A DNA stretch of 64,000 nucleotides from Brumimicrobium sp033722555 (GTDB lineage: Bacteria > Bacteroidota > Bacteroidia > Flavobacteriales_D > Crocinitomicaceae), in assembly GCA_033722555.1 (NCBI GenBank), contig JAWVYS010000012.1:8485-72484 (forward strand), in the 5' to 3' direction. Shown one piece after another: positions 1 to 6,952 of the stretch. The position numbers and the translations under genes were made by a program. The notes beneath the pieces were generated by a model. That model ran no database searches and was not told the DNA's origin. It was given only the letters and a program-made list of their open reading frames with translations. Position 1 is the first letter of the stretch; each line of letters begins with the position of its first letter.

Positions 1-174
1 TTGATGCAGGGCAGTGGAGTCCACGTATTTTTTGTAAAGCGCTATTTCAGGTAATTCCGGCATGTCATTTTTCTTTTGTAATCGATGAATAAAATAATAA
101 AATTTTGGAGGAATACCCAATTCATTGAACTTCAGATTCCACGGATCAAACAGTGCAGATGTACATGAATGCAT
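1..174 (-). CDS. 5' end of an unidentified protein (truncated by window edge)
   Basis: An open frame of 58 codons runs leftward out of the window from an ATG at 174; GTG and TTG codons lie just upstream in frame, after a stop. The translation (MHSCTSALFD..., then a basic/aromatic stretch with RLQKK) reads like real protein and has no stop up to the edge. There is no signal peptide and no recognisable motif in the part visible, so no function is assigned. It is divergent from the hydrolase gene at 401. Confidence 0.45.
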   Translation of the reverse strand, partial: MHSCTSALFDPWNLKFNELGIPPKFYYFIHRLQKKNDMPELPEIALYKKYVDSTALHQ

Positions 175-400
175 GATCAACCGATTTTTTATCACATTTT
201 CTTACCGATAAAGTCAAGGGGATAGGTATTCCATACAGTCTGTTTCTTCTCTTAGAATAATCAACTAGTAATAAAAAATATTTATCGTTTAATTACGCTG
301 ACATTCAAATTATTGCGTAATTTTAAAATGTCATTGTTAGTGGGTTAGCACCACGGTTTACCTTCCGGAAAAGGACGTTTTGGATACAAAAATATAGGCG
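175..400. other. Divergent intergenic region with an AT-rich inverted repeat
   Basis: This is the spacer between two divergent genes. It holds an 8-bp perfect inverted repeat (AATTACGC at 291-298, GCGTAATT at 315-322) and GTTAG motifs at 336 and 344. The hairpin has no T-run and lies upstream of both genes, so it is not an obvious terminator. No exact TAnnTTTG box is seen. It could be an operator or a decayed recombination site; neither can be shown. Confidence 0.3.
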
Positions 401-1726
401 ATGAAAATAATGAATAAGCTTTTAAGCAGTACGCTGATCTTTTTTATGGCGATTACCTGCCGTGCACAGACCAATCCGAATCCAAGTTCGACCCTGGATG
501 CCTTTATCACCAATGAAATGGGTCTCGAATACCTTCCGGGCCTTTCAGCAGTCATAGTAAAAGGTGGAAAGATAGTCTGGATAGAATCCTATGGTTTCGC
601 GGATGTAGATAATTCGGTTCCCGTAAATGATACCACGGTATTCTTACTTGCTTCTGTTTCAAAGCTCTTTACAGGAACGGCAGCCATGCAACTGGCAGAG
701 AATGGTACGATAAACCTCGATCAGGATATCAATGATTTCCTGCCCTGGAGTTTTGCCGTTCCATCTTCGCCTTCGGCACCGGTTACCTTTCGGCAGTTAA
801 TGACGCATACCGGATCTGTTCGGGACAATAACGTGGTAATGGATAATTATTACAGCTATCCCGATCCCGTGATTACTCTCCCGGACGTGATGGAGCGTTA
901 TTTTTCGGTCGGTGGAAGCGATTACAATGCCTCGGCAAACTTTGTGGCAGGGGCACCCGGATCAATGCATGAATACAGTAACATGGGTACGGCACTAAAC
1001 GGCTATCTCGTTGAATTAGCGGGGCAAATGCCCTTTGATCAGTATTGCAATGCATCCATTTTCGAACCCCTTTGTATGCATAAAACTTCCTGGTTCTTTG
1101 CCGATTTCGATTCTGCGCATGTCGCGAGGCCTTATCAACATGTCAATGGTAGTTATGTCGCTTATCCGCATTATGGTTTTGCCGATTATCCCGATGGTCA
1201 ACTCAGAAGCACAGCCGAAGACATGGCTAATTTCATGATAGCCTATCTCAACGGTGGAAATTTTAACGGTAGTTCATTGCTGAGTTCAACGTCCATCAAT
1301 GAAATGTGGACTTCACAAGTACCTACGTTAGCCCCGGAACAAGGATTGAACTGGTATCAGGAAGAACTTTTTTATGACGGTGGTTCCTCCATGCTTTGGG
1401 GGCATAATGGGGGTGAAATGGGAGCTTCTACGGATCTGTATGTTGATCCTGCTAATGACATTGGGATCTGCGTGCTGACAAATGGGGAAGGTAATGCCTT
1501 GTTCATTTGCGACGAGCTTTATAATTACGCATTGACGCTTGATCCTTCAACAGGATATAGTCCTTCCTGCGGGGCGGTTGGTATTACTGAGTCTGTTCAG
1601 GTTTCCGACAGAAAACTGCTTAAAGTGGTTGATTTCCTGGGGCGAGAAACGGAGCTTAAACCAAACACTCCTTTGATCAAATGGTATAGCGATGGATCCA
1701 CTGAAAGGGTTTTTATTGCAGAGTAG
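401..1726 (+). CDS. Secreted serine hydrolase, beta-lactamase/class C PBP fold, with T9SS C-terminal domain
   Basis: A 441-residue exported serine hydrolase of the beta-lactamase-related/DD-peptidase family (Pfam Beta-lactamase type). Residues 1-23 form a signal peptide. The nucleophile motif SxxK is S85-V-S-K88, the second motif YSN is at 192-194, and a KTG-equivalent HNGG box is at 335-338, so the active site looks complete. Residues 405-441 (KLLKVVDFLGRE, then KPNTPLIKWYSDGS) match the short type A-like sorting domain of Bacteroidota type IX secretion cargo, which suggests secretion or surface attachment. Substrate is unknown: peptidoglycan peptides, esters or lactams are all possible. A second ATG at 410 is an alternative start. 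Confidence 0.85.
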   Translation: MKIMNKLLSSTLIFFMAITCRAQTNPNPSSTLDAFITNEMGLEYLPGLSAVIVKGGKIVWIESYGFADVDNSVPVNDTTVFLLASVSKLFTGTAAMQLAENGTINLDQDINDFLPWSFAVPSSPSAPVTFRQLMTHTGSVRDNNVVMDNYYSYPDPVITLPDVMERYFSVGGSDYNASANFVAGAPGSMHEYSNMGTALNGYLVELAGQMPFDQYCNASIFEPLCMHKTSWFFADFDSAHVARPYQHVNGSYVAYPHYGFADYPDGQLRSTAEDMANFMIAYLNGGNFNGSSLLSSTSINEMWTSQVPTLAPEQGLNWYQEELFYDGGSSMLWGHNGGEMGASTDLYVDPANDIGICVLTNGEGNALFICDELYNYALTLDPSTGYSPSCGAVGITESVQVSDRKLLKVVDFLGRETELKPNTPLIKWYSDGSTERVFIAE

Positions 1727-2048
1727 GAACTTTTAAATTTATTGGCACAGAACAATGATTGTGCTACCGTATTTAGCGGGAATGACCTACACCGTTGTTA
1801 GATAAAGAAGCTTGTTGGGTGAAACAAATGGTTTAGAGAAGGTTCTGTAAAACATACGTGGCGATATCTGCTGATAGATTTGTTGACCGGGCATGAAGCA
1901 TAGAAAATGGTTTAGTGTAAGCCATAAACGATGGTAATGCGGTATGCAGCGCGAAATTATTAAGCTAACCGGTTTTTTTGTAATTTCACTGTAAAGTATT
2001 TGAAACACAGTAAATAGTTATTGTAAAACTGTTTAGTAACCAAAAGAT
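1727..2048. other. 322-bp intergenic stretch without a convincing gene
   Basis: No coding-like frame is evident; the minus-strand frame at 1787-2008 has unusual composition and no context. A small hairpin (GGCACA at 1744-1749, TGTGC at 1770-1774) follows the hydrolase gene but has no T-run. AACCGGTT plus a T-run sits at 1968-1979. A GTTAGAT motif at 1797-1803 has no matching ATCTAAC partner nearby. Confidence 0.4.
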
Positions 2049-3233
2049 ATGAGTCAGGAACGAAGAAAATATAGATTGATACTCATTTTTCTGGTTGCTC
2101 TGTGTTTTATTTCATGCAGCAGAAAAATTGGTCCAAGAATCAAACACTATAAAAAAGACGGGGTAGATTGGTACACCTCAAAAATATATGGTTATCCGGA
2201 AGGGAAAAGAAAACTGGCAAAGGTTAATACGTATAAAGGAGACTGGCTATATGAATCGGTTATTTATTATGAGTTATGGCCGGTAGGTGGATGGAAACTT
2301 GTCAGCGAAGAAGGTTTCACCGTGGTTAAAGAGGGAAAGTATTTACTCAATGACGATGATACGTTAGATGTTCCTGATAACATTATTTACACGTATTATG
2401 ATGAAAACCACAATGAAGTAATTGAAGTATATAAGGGTGGTGAAAGAATACCGTATACCTTGGGTAAGCCTGACGGATTCACGACCATGAAATTTACGGT
2501 TGACACTCCGGGTGTATATAAATGGAGGGACGGTAAGGAATATTATGACAGGCCATTTACTTCGGAAGAAACAGAAAGATTTAAAACCAGGGAAGAAAAG
2601 TGGCATGATCAGGCAATGCAAGATAAGCGACTTCTTCCAAAATACGGAAATATACCAAAGTCCGAAGAGGAAAAGAAGGAAGACAGTGAATTCATTAGAA
2701 AGGTTCTGAAGGAGGACTCTTCAAACAGAAAAGCTTCAGATCATCTGATCCGGCTTGGATTTGAATATATGAAAACCGATTTGAAAACGGCCATGTACAG
2801 ATTCAATCAGGCCTATTTGCTCGATTCGACAAATACTGATATTTATTGGGGATATGGTGCTGTTTACATGACAATTGGTGATTTTTCGAAGGCCAAGGAA
2901 CAGTACCTCGAAGGTCTTTCTCTCGATCCTCAGAATACACATCTCTGGACGGATTACGGGACTTGTTTTTTGGCGCAATATTACAGGCTCGAGCGGTTTC
3001 ATGAAGACCGTGCTTTAATCTATCTGGACTCCGCCTTAACATATATCAATAAGTCATATGAAATTGACTCCGTTGATCAGAATACTGTATTTAAACTTTC
3101 GGTTTGTTACTGGAACAGAGGAGACTGTGAGAATGCATGGAAATATTATAATCTATGTAAATCACTTGGAGGAGAAATAATTACTGAGGAATATGCACAG
3201 GATCTGAAAAGAAAATGTAAACCTGAGAAATGA
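2049..3233 (+). CDS. TPR-repeat lipoprotein of unknown function
   Basis: A 394-residue lipoprotein. Basic residues 1-8 and a hydrophobic segment lead to lipobox FISC with the acylated Cys at 23. Residues about 28-190 are Tyr/Trp-rich and resemble the output-repeat (MORN-like) proteins common in Bacteroidota: YYELWPVGGWKL, then YTYYDENHNEV. Residues about 240-375 hold two to three tetratricopeptide repeats (GDFSKAKEQYLEGLSLDP and similar), a protein-interaction module. It overlaps the next lipoprotein gene by 4 bp (ATGA), so the two are probably co-translated. No enzyme motif is seen. Confidence 0.75.
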   Translation: MSQERRKYRLILIFLVALCFISCSRKIGPRIKHYKKDGVDWYTSKIYGYPEGKRKLAKVNTYKGDWLYESVIYYELWPVGGWKLVSEEGFTVVKEGKYLLNDDDTLDVPDNIIYTYYDENHNEVIEVYKGGERIPYTLGKPDGFTTMKFTVDTPGVYKWRDGKEYYDRPFTSEETERFKTREEKWHDQAMQDKRLLPKYGNIPKSEEEKKEDSEFIRKVLKEDSSNRKASDHLIRLGFEYMKTDLKTAMYRFNQAYLLDSTNTDIYWGYGAVYMTIGDFSKAKEQYLEGLSLDPQNTHLWTDYGTCFLAQYYRLERFHEDRALIYLDSALTYINKSYEIDSVDQNTVFKLSVCYWNRGDCENAWKYYNLCKSLGGEIITEEYAQDLKRKCKPEK

Positions 3234-3913
3234 AAACATTTGAAAAAATATTGGTGCTATTGTTTTTATTTGCAGGGGTTGTTTCCTGTGGTGTAAATTT
3301 TTCGAAAACCGATGGGATCAAAGAATGGAGTATAGATGAATACAAGATACTTTATTCCAGGTATATCGGTCCTGTTGGTCCACATTATTACCAGTACGAC
3401 GTTTATAAAAATGGAAGATATCTTTCCTATACGTATTCGATCCTGGACAATGATTCCTGTCTGCTGCAGTTTGAGAAAGAAGCGGACTATTATATTCATT
3501 TCAACCTCTGTAAGCAAACAAAGAAAATTCTGGAACCGAATAAAACAGAACTTGTTATGAAGAACATTGATTCAATAACAATAAGGCCTTATGATTCCAT
3601 AGACTTGGTTGTCGGAGCGAATAAATTTACCCGGCCCTATTATGATACGCTCGTACGTCAGAACTTTGACCCTTCCGCGACAGAGAAGTTAAATCCACAA
3701 GAGATAAAAATGTTTGTCCGGAAGTGGAACAAATCAGAAGCAGAAGCATATAATAGGCTTGGAAAAAGTTATGACTACTTGCTCACTGTGTACACAAAAG
3801 ATACTGTAAGAAGGATAAAGACGCTTAATCATTTCCTGACCGAAGACGGTAAATGGTCATACAGGACAAAGGAGGACAACTTCTTTGATGAGCTTTGGAA
3901 GAAGGAAGAATAA
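3230..3913 (+). CDS. Lipoprotein of unknown function, coupled to the TPR lipoprotein
   Basis: A 227-residue protein with a signal peptide and lipobox VVSC (Cys 20). The rest is soluble, beta-rich and Tyr/Asp-rich, and no family was recognised. The ATG overlaps the TPR lipoprotein stop by 4 bp, so both are likely made from one mRNA and may act together in the envelope. There is no transmembrane segment beyond the leader. Confidence 0.65.
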   Translation: MKTFEKILVLLFLFAGVVSCGVNFSKTDGIKEWSIDEYKILYSRYIGPVGPHYYQYDVYKNGRYLSYTYSILDNDSCLLQFEKEADYYIHFNLCKQTKKILEPNKTELVMKNIDSITIRPYDSIDLVVGANKFTRPYYDTLVRQNFDPSATEKLNPQEIKMFVRKWNKSEAEAYNRLGKSYDYLLTVYTKDTVRRIKTLNHFLTEDGKWSYRTKEDNFFDELWKKEE

Positions 3914-4125
3914 AGAAATACATTATAATAAATTCAGTATTCCTGTGATTCACCGTGTAAAGGAAAAACCTTCAAATTTGAATTCTCAAATCCTGATCTA
4001 TTATTATTCTGATGGCTATATCTAAAAGAGATACGCCGGGAAATTTTCGTTTTAACAGCCTTAGTCGTGAAGTAAGCCTGTTCTTCCTTTAATTTTTTTA
4101 GCTTTAAAGCTTAAAAGATCCGAAA

Positions 4126-4572
4126 ATGATACCAAATAAAGTGTTGAAGGCCCTTGTATACGCTGGACTGATCCTGTTATTTTCTTTCTGTACGACTCAA
4201 AACAAGGTACCTGATTACCTGCTTGGAAAATTTGAGGATGATTATGAAATTCGTTATACCGTTACAGAAGATCGCTGGATACAACATCCGGGTGACCGCT
4301 ATCACATAATAGAATGGAATACTGAAGAGGGGTATATACTTACAAAAAATGATTCTGCCAACTTTTCTGATGGTAAGTTATTCACGCGTATCGACTATGT
4401 CAAATTGGAGAACATGGACCCGTATCAGTGGGGTTTCTGTTATACAACATATAACGCTCCCGATGAAGCTGAAGCCCGATCTAATGCAAGTGCTGATAAA
4501 TTGCATCCCAAAACAGGATGTAATGGCTATCCTTTCTCACGGATGAAACCGGCGTCTGGTAAGGAGGAATAA
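4126..4572 (+). CDS. Small lipoprotein of unknown function
   Basis: A 148-residue protein with a signal peptide ending in lipobox FSFC (Cys 22). The mature part is short, acidic and Trp/Tyr-rich (IEWNTEEGY, DPYQWGFCYTTYN), with two further Cys residues that could form a disulfide (CYTTY, TGCNG). No family was recognised. It may be read with the two upstream lipoproteins, but a 212-bp gap without a terminator separates them. Confidence 0.6.
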   Translation: MIPNKVLKALVYAGLILLFSFCTTQNKVPDYLLGKFEDDYEIRYTVTEDRWIQHPGDRYHIIEWNTEEGYILTKNDSANFSDGKLFTRIDYVKLENMDPYQWGFCYTTYNAPDEAEARSNASADKLHPKTGCNGYPFSRMKPASGKEE

Positions 4573-4621
4573 TTTGAAAATGACTAAGAAGACATGAAAT
4601 ACAAAATTTACCGATAAAAAA

Positions 4622-5299
4622 ATGACAATAAAAGCAACCCTTCTTGGTGCGACGGGCCTGATAGGTTCTCACATCCTCCAGACCCTGACAGAAGATCCCG
4701 CCTTCGATGAAGTCAAAGTGATTGTGAGACGTCCGTTGGAAATGAAGCATCCGAAAGTAAAGGTGGAAGTGATAGACTTTAATGACGAAAAACAGTTTGC
4801 AGCAGCAATGGCAGGCAGTGAACTGATTTTTTGTGCCATAGGAACGACGCAGAAAAAAGTGAAGGGAGACAAGGACGCCTATCGAAAAATAGACTACGAC
4901 ATTCCGGTAAACGCGGCAAAGTTTTGTTTGAAGGGAGGCTGCAAGCAATTCCTGATCGTTTCCTCCATAGGAGCGGACAGTGGTAAGAGCAACTTTTATT
5001 TGAAACTCAAAGGTGAAGTCGAGGATACTCTCACGGAACTTGCGGAGAAAGAAGACGGGATTGAATCCTTATCTATTTTCAGGCCTTCGCTCTTGCTGGG
5101 AGACCGCTCCGAGACCAGAATCGCAGAAAGCATAGGCCAGTTCATAGCCAAAGGACTTTCTTTCTTATTTCCGAATGATTATAAACCCATCAAAGGAAAG
5201 CACGTAGCTCAAGCGATGGTGGAAGCGGCCAAACGTGAGCATAAAGGCGTGGAGGTGTATAAGTATAAGGATATGAAGGAGTTGATGGGGGAGGGATAG
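4622..5299 (+). CDS. NAD(P)-binding atypical SDR / HTATIP2-like oxidoreductase
   Basis: A 225-residue Rossmann-fold protein. The N-terminal nucleotide-binding loop GATGLIGSH is at 9-17, typical of atypical short-chain dehydrogenase/reductases related to TIP30/HTATIP2. A mid-region strand LIVSSIGAD (about 115-123) follows, and there is no YxxxK proton relay at the usual site, as is common in this subgroup. It is cytosolic, with no signal peptide. The substrate is unknown. It is the last gene before the cassette region. Confidence 0.75.
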   Translation: MTIKATLLGATGLIGSHILQTLTEDPAFDEVKVIVRRPLEMKHPKVKVEVIDFNDEKQFAAAMAGSELIFCAIGTTQKKVKGDKDAYRKIDYDIPVNAAKFCLKGGCKQFLIVSSIGADSGKSNFYLKLKGEVEDTLTELAEKEDGIESLSIFRPSLLLGDRSETRIAESIGQFIAKGLSFLFPNDYKPIKGKHVAQAMVEAAKREHKGVEVYKYKDMKELMGEG

Positions 5300-5471
5300 T
5301 TTTTGTCTAAGAATTCCCCCTGGATTGCATTAATCAGTTACATCCGTTTTGAAGCGATTAATATCTATTAATTTCATTGGATCCGTTTATAGTTATTTTG
5401 CTTTCATTTTATTGATAGTCAACGTTTTAAAATCATAATTTGTTTGTAAATTTTTGACTATTTTTATAGTG

Positions 5472-5497
5472 CGGATATATGCCATGGCGTATAGCCG
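5472..5497. repeat. 26-bp imperfect palindrome abutting the first cassette boundary
   Basis: CGGATATATGCC (5472-5483), AT, GGCGTATAGCCG (5486-5497): 10 of 12 positions are complementary and the two mismatches are G/T- or A/C-type. It ends 3 bp before GTTAGGC (5501-5507), the core at which the first cassette begins. It lacks a recognisable RYYYAAC partner upstream, so it is not a complete attC. It may be a primary insertion site or a shortened attC. Confidence 0.4.
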
Positions 5498-5564
5498 GAA
5501 GTTAGGCACAACAGTAGATAACCAGCACATTCGTCAGTGGTTATTATGTGAATTATCTTTTTTG

Positions 5565-5572
5565 TATCTTTG
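5565..5572 (+). promoter_or_regulatory. -7 box of the mntA-hepT promoter
   Basis: TATCTTTG matches the Bacteroidota -7 consensus TAnnTTTG and ends 2 bp before the ATG at 5575. Transcription would start at or inside the first codons, implying a leaderless mRNA. The cassette therefore carries its own promoter. Confidence 0.65.
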
Positions 5573-5574
5573 GA

Positions 5575-5889
5575 ATGATGATTAAACTAATCGAAGATAA
5601 TATTGATGAACTTCAGGAAATCTGCAGAAAGAATTCTGTAGCTGAGTTGTATATCTTCGGGTCAGCATTGACTAAAGATTTTTCTGATCAAAGTGATTTA
5701 GATTTTGCCTATGTGCTCAAGGAGAATCTTAATCCTATCGAATATGGTGATGCGTTTTTCGGACTAATGGAAGATTTAGAAAGCTTATTCGGAAGAAAGA
5801 TCGATTTAGTTTCTTATCGGGTAGTTAAAAATCCGATCTTCAAACAGGAGCTCGATAAAACGAAGAAATCTCTATATGCAGCAGCATAG
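5575..5889 (+). CDS. mntA: MntA-type minimal nucleotidyltransferase antitoxin
   Basis: A 104-residue minimal nucleotidyltransferase (MNT, polymerase-beta superfamily). The signature GSX10DXD is intact (G29-S30, D41-L-D43) and a third acidic residue D77 lies in KIDLVS. In the type VII MntA/HepT systems studied, the MNT enzyme transfers AMP groups from ATP to a Tyr of its HEPN partner and so neutralises it. The ATG at 5575 is preferred because the frame's earlier ATG (5548) lies upstream of the TATCTTTG box; a second ATG follows at 5578. It overlaps hepT by 14 bp. It lies in cassette 1. Confidence 0.85.
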   Translation: MMIKLIEDNIDELQEICRKNSVAELYIFGSALTKDFSDQSDLDFAYVLKENLNPIEYGDAFFGLMEDLESLFGRKIDLVSYRVVKNPIFKQELDKTKKSLYAAA

Positions 5890-6217
5890 GAAGATACAGA
5901 AATATTTACTCGATATTGATTCGATAATCGAAGAACTTGATAAAATTATTGATCACCATCAAAGAGATTTTAATGATTTTCAGCAGAACTTCATCTCCGT
6001 TCGTGCAGTTGAGAGGGATTTAATGATTATAGGAGAAGTTATTAACAAGATAATTCAAATCAGCCCAGAGATCCATATTTCAGGAACACGACAGATTATA
6101 GGATTAAGAAACCTTATAGTACATGCTTATGATTCGATTGAACCTTCTGTTCTTTGGAGAATATTAGTCAAAGACATTCCAGTTTTAAAGAAAGAAGTTG
6201 AAGATCTAAAAAGTTAA
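5876..6217 (+). CDS. hepT: HepT-type HEPN (DUF86) toxin
   Basis: A 113-residue all-helical HEPN/DUF86 protein. The RX4HXY motif is intact: R78-NLIV-H83-A-Y85. In known HepT proteins Arg and His are the ribonuclease residues and the Tyr is the AMPylation site used by MntA. The start overlaps the end of mntA by 14 bp, so translation is coupled and antitoxin is made first. With mntA it forms a type VII toxin-antitoxin pair. Its cellular RNA target cannot be read from the sequence. Confidence 0.85.
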   Translation: MQQHRKIQKYLLDIDSIIEELDKIIDHHQRDFNDFQQNFISVRAVERDLMIIGEVINKIIQISPEIHISGTRQIIGLRNLIVHAYDSIEPSVLWRILVKDIPVLKKEVEDLKS

Positions 6218-6221
6218 ATGT

Positions 6222-6292
6222 GCCTAACACCAAATAAACAAAATAGCGCCGATAGGGCTCAAGGTTTGCGCTACTTTGCTTATTTTAGACCG
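6222..6292 (+). repeat. attC-like recombination hairpin of cassette 1
   Basis: R''-type core GCCTAAC at 6222-6228, left arm AAATAAACAAAATAGCGC (6232-6249), 18-nt loop, right arm GCGCTACTTTGCTTATTT (6268-6285), then GTTATAG at 6292-6298 as the crossover core. The arms pair at 16 of 18 positions and the two exceptions are G/T-type. Total size, about 71-77 bp, is within the known attC range. The spacer also provides the upstream region of the next gene. Confidence 0.65.
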
Positions 6293-6805
6293 TTATAGAG
6301 CATTGAAAACAAACTTAATCATATCCATAGTGATATTTTCTTTTTTCGCTTGTGAAAGCGGAACTTCAGAAGGGTGTTTTCTCGAGACTGGCGTGTATTA
6401 TCGCAGTAACGAATCTCGAGGGGACACATTAGAACTAACTAAAAGCAAACCAATAGCCCCTGGATGGAACTTAACCACCTGGGAGATAAAAGAAAGTACT
6501 ATTGAGATATCAGACGATAAAGGTTTGGCTGAGCGTTTAGGAAGAAATGTGGCTGAATACTCCGTTAAGGGTGATAGTTTGAAAATAATATTTCGAAATA
6601 TGTCACTTCCGTCTAACGGAGAAGTAATTAATTATGATGAGATTGTTACATATGGTATAGTTTCAAGCAGCTCAGAAAGTATAGAGATTGTTGAATTGAG
6701 CAGAAATATTATACAGAAATGACATGAGAAGCTCTATAACACTACCTACACCTCGCGCCTTTTATGTACATTCGTGGTAGCGGCGCGAAGGCTTAGCTAA
6801 AACCG
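6293..6805 (+). mobile_element. Integron-like gene cassette 2 (small lipoprotein)
   Basis: A 513-bp unit starting TTATAGAGC after G6292. The exact 10-bp complement GCTCTATAAC is at 6731-6740, eight bases after the gene's stop codon, and opens the second attC-like hairpin. The unit ends at G6805, before TTGAGATAC of the flank. It carries one gene in the same orientation as cassette 1. Confidence 0.65.
6303..6722 (+). CDS. Cassette-borne small lipoprotein of unknown function
   Basis: A 139-residue protein. The TTG at 6303 is chosen as start because it lies 10 bp inside the cassette and gives a classic lipoprotein leader (MKTNLIISIVIFSFFAC, Cys 17). A farther in-frame TTG at 6276 lies inside the attC hairpin, across the cassette boundary, and would add a charged stretch before the leader. 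The mature part is beta-rich and Ser-rich, and no family was recognised. An envelope-located orphan is a common type of cassette cargo. Confidence 0.55.
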   Translation: MKTNLIISIVIFSFFACESGTSEGCFLETGVYYRSNESRGDTLELTKSKPIAPGWNLTTWEIKESTIEISDDKGLAERLGRNVAEYSVKGDSLKIIFRNMSLPSNGEVINYDEIVTYGIVSSSSESIEIVELSRNIIQK

Positions 6806-6811
6806 TTGAGA
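6734..6811 (+). repeat. attC-like recombination hairpin of cassette 2
   Basis: R''-type core CTATAAC (6734-6740), left arm TACCTACACCTCGCGCC (6743-6759), 22-nt loop, right arm GGCGCGAAGGCTTAGCTA (6782-6799), core GTTGAGA (6805-6811). The arms pair at 14 of 17 positions around one unpaired A (6788 or 6789). An unpaired base inside an otherwise complementary arm is typical of attC sites, where it sets strand choice. The arm sequence is unrelated to that of cassette 1, as expected for attC, where shape rather than sequence is conserved. Confidence 0.6.
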
Positions 6812-6952
6812 TACAGTGCTGCACCAAGTCATCACCTTTTCATTTGCTTCAATGAATCATCCTTTGAAAGGTCTGCCGGTAAATTATACCGTTTATTTCT
6901 TTGTTATTCGCGTTGTATTTTTTAATTTATTAGGAAAACAAACGAAAAAACA

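Larger units (their letters stand above)
5502..6292 (+). mobile_element. Integron-like gene cassette 1 (MntA/HepT toxin-antitoxin)
   Basis: A 791-bp unit. It begins after G5501 with TTAGGCACA; the exact reverse complement TGTGCCTAAC lies at 6219-6228, two bases after the hepT stop, and opens an attC-like hairpin. The unit ends at G6292, directly before TTATAG of the next unit. This is the layout of a linear integron cassette (TTRRRY... gene ...RYYYAAC hairpin G). Both genes point toward the attC-like end, as in typical cassettes. No integrase gene is in the window. Confidence 0.65.

Noticed and set aside
1797..1803. GTTAGAT as another cassette boundary
   Set aside because: No ATCTAAC partner or paired hairpin follows downstream, so the defining complementarity is missing.
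1787..2008. Minus-strand frame of 73 codons in the gap before the TPR lipoprotein
   Set aside because: Composition is not protein-like, no motif or promoter is present, and its codons do not resemble neighbours.
4481..4948. Minus-strand frame of 155 codons
   Set aside because: It runs antisense through the ends of a lipoprotein and the SDR gene; Cys/Phe/His-rich translation typical of a shadow frame.
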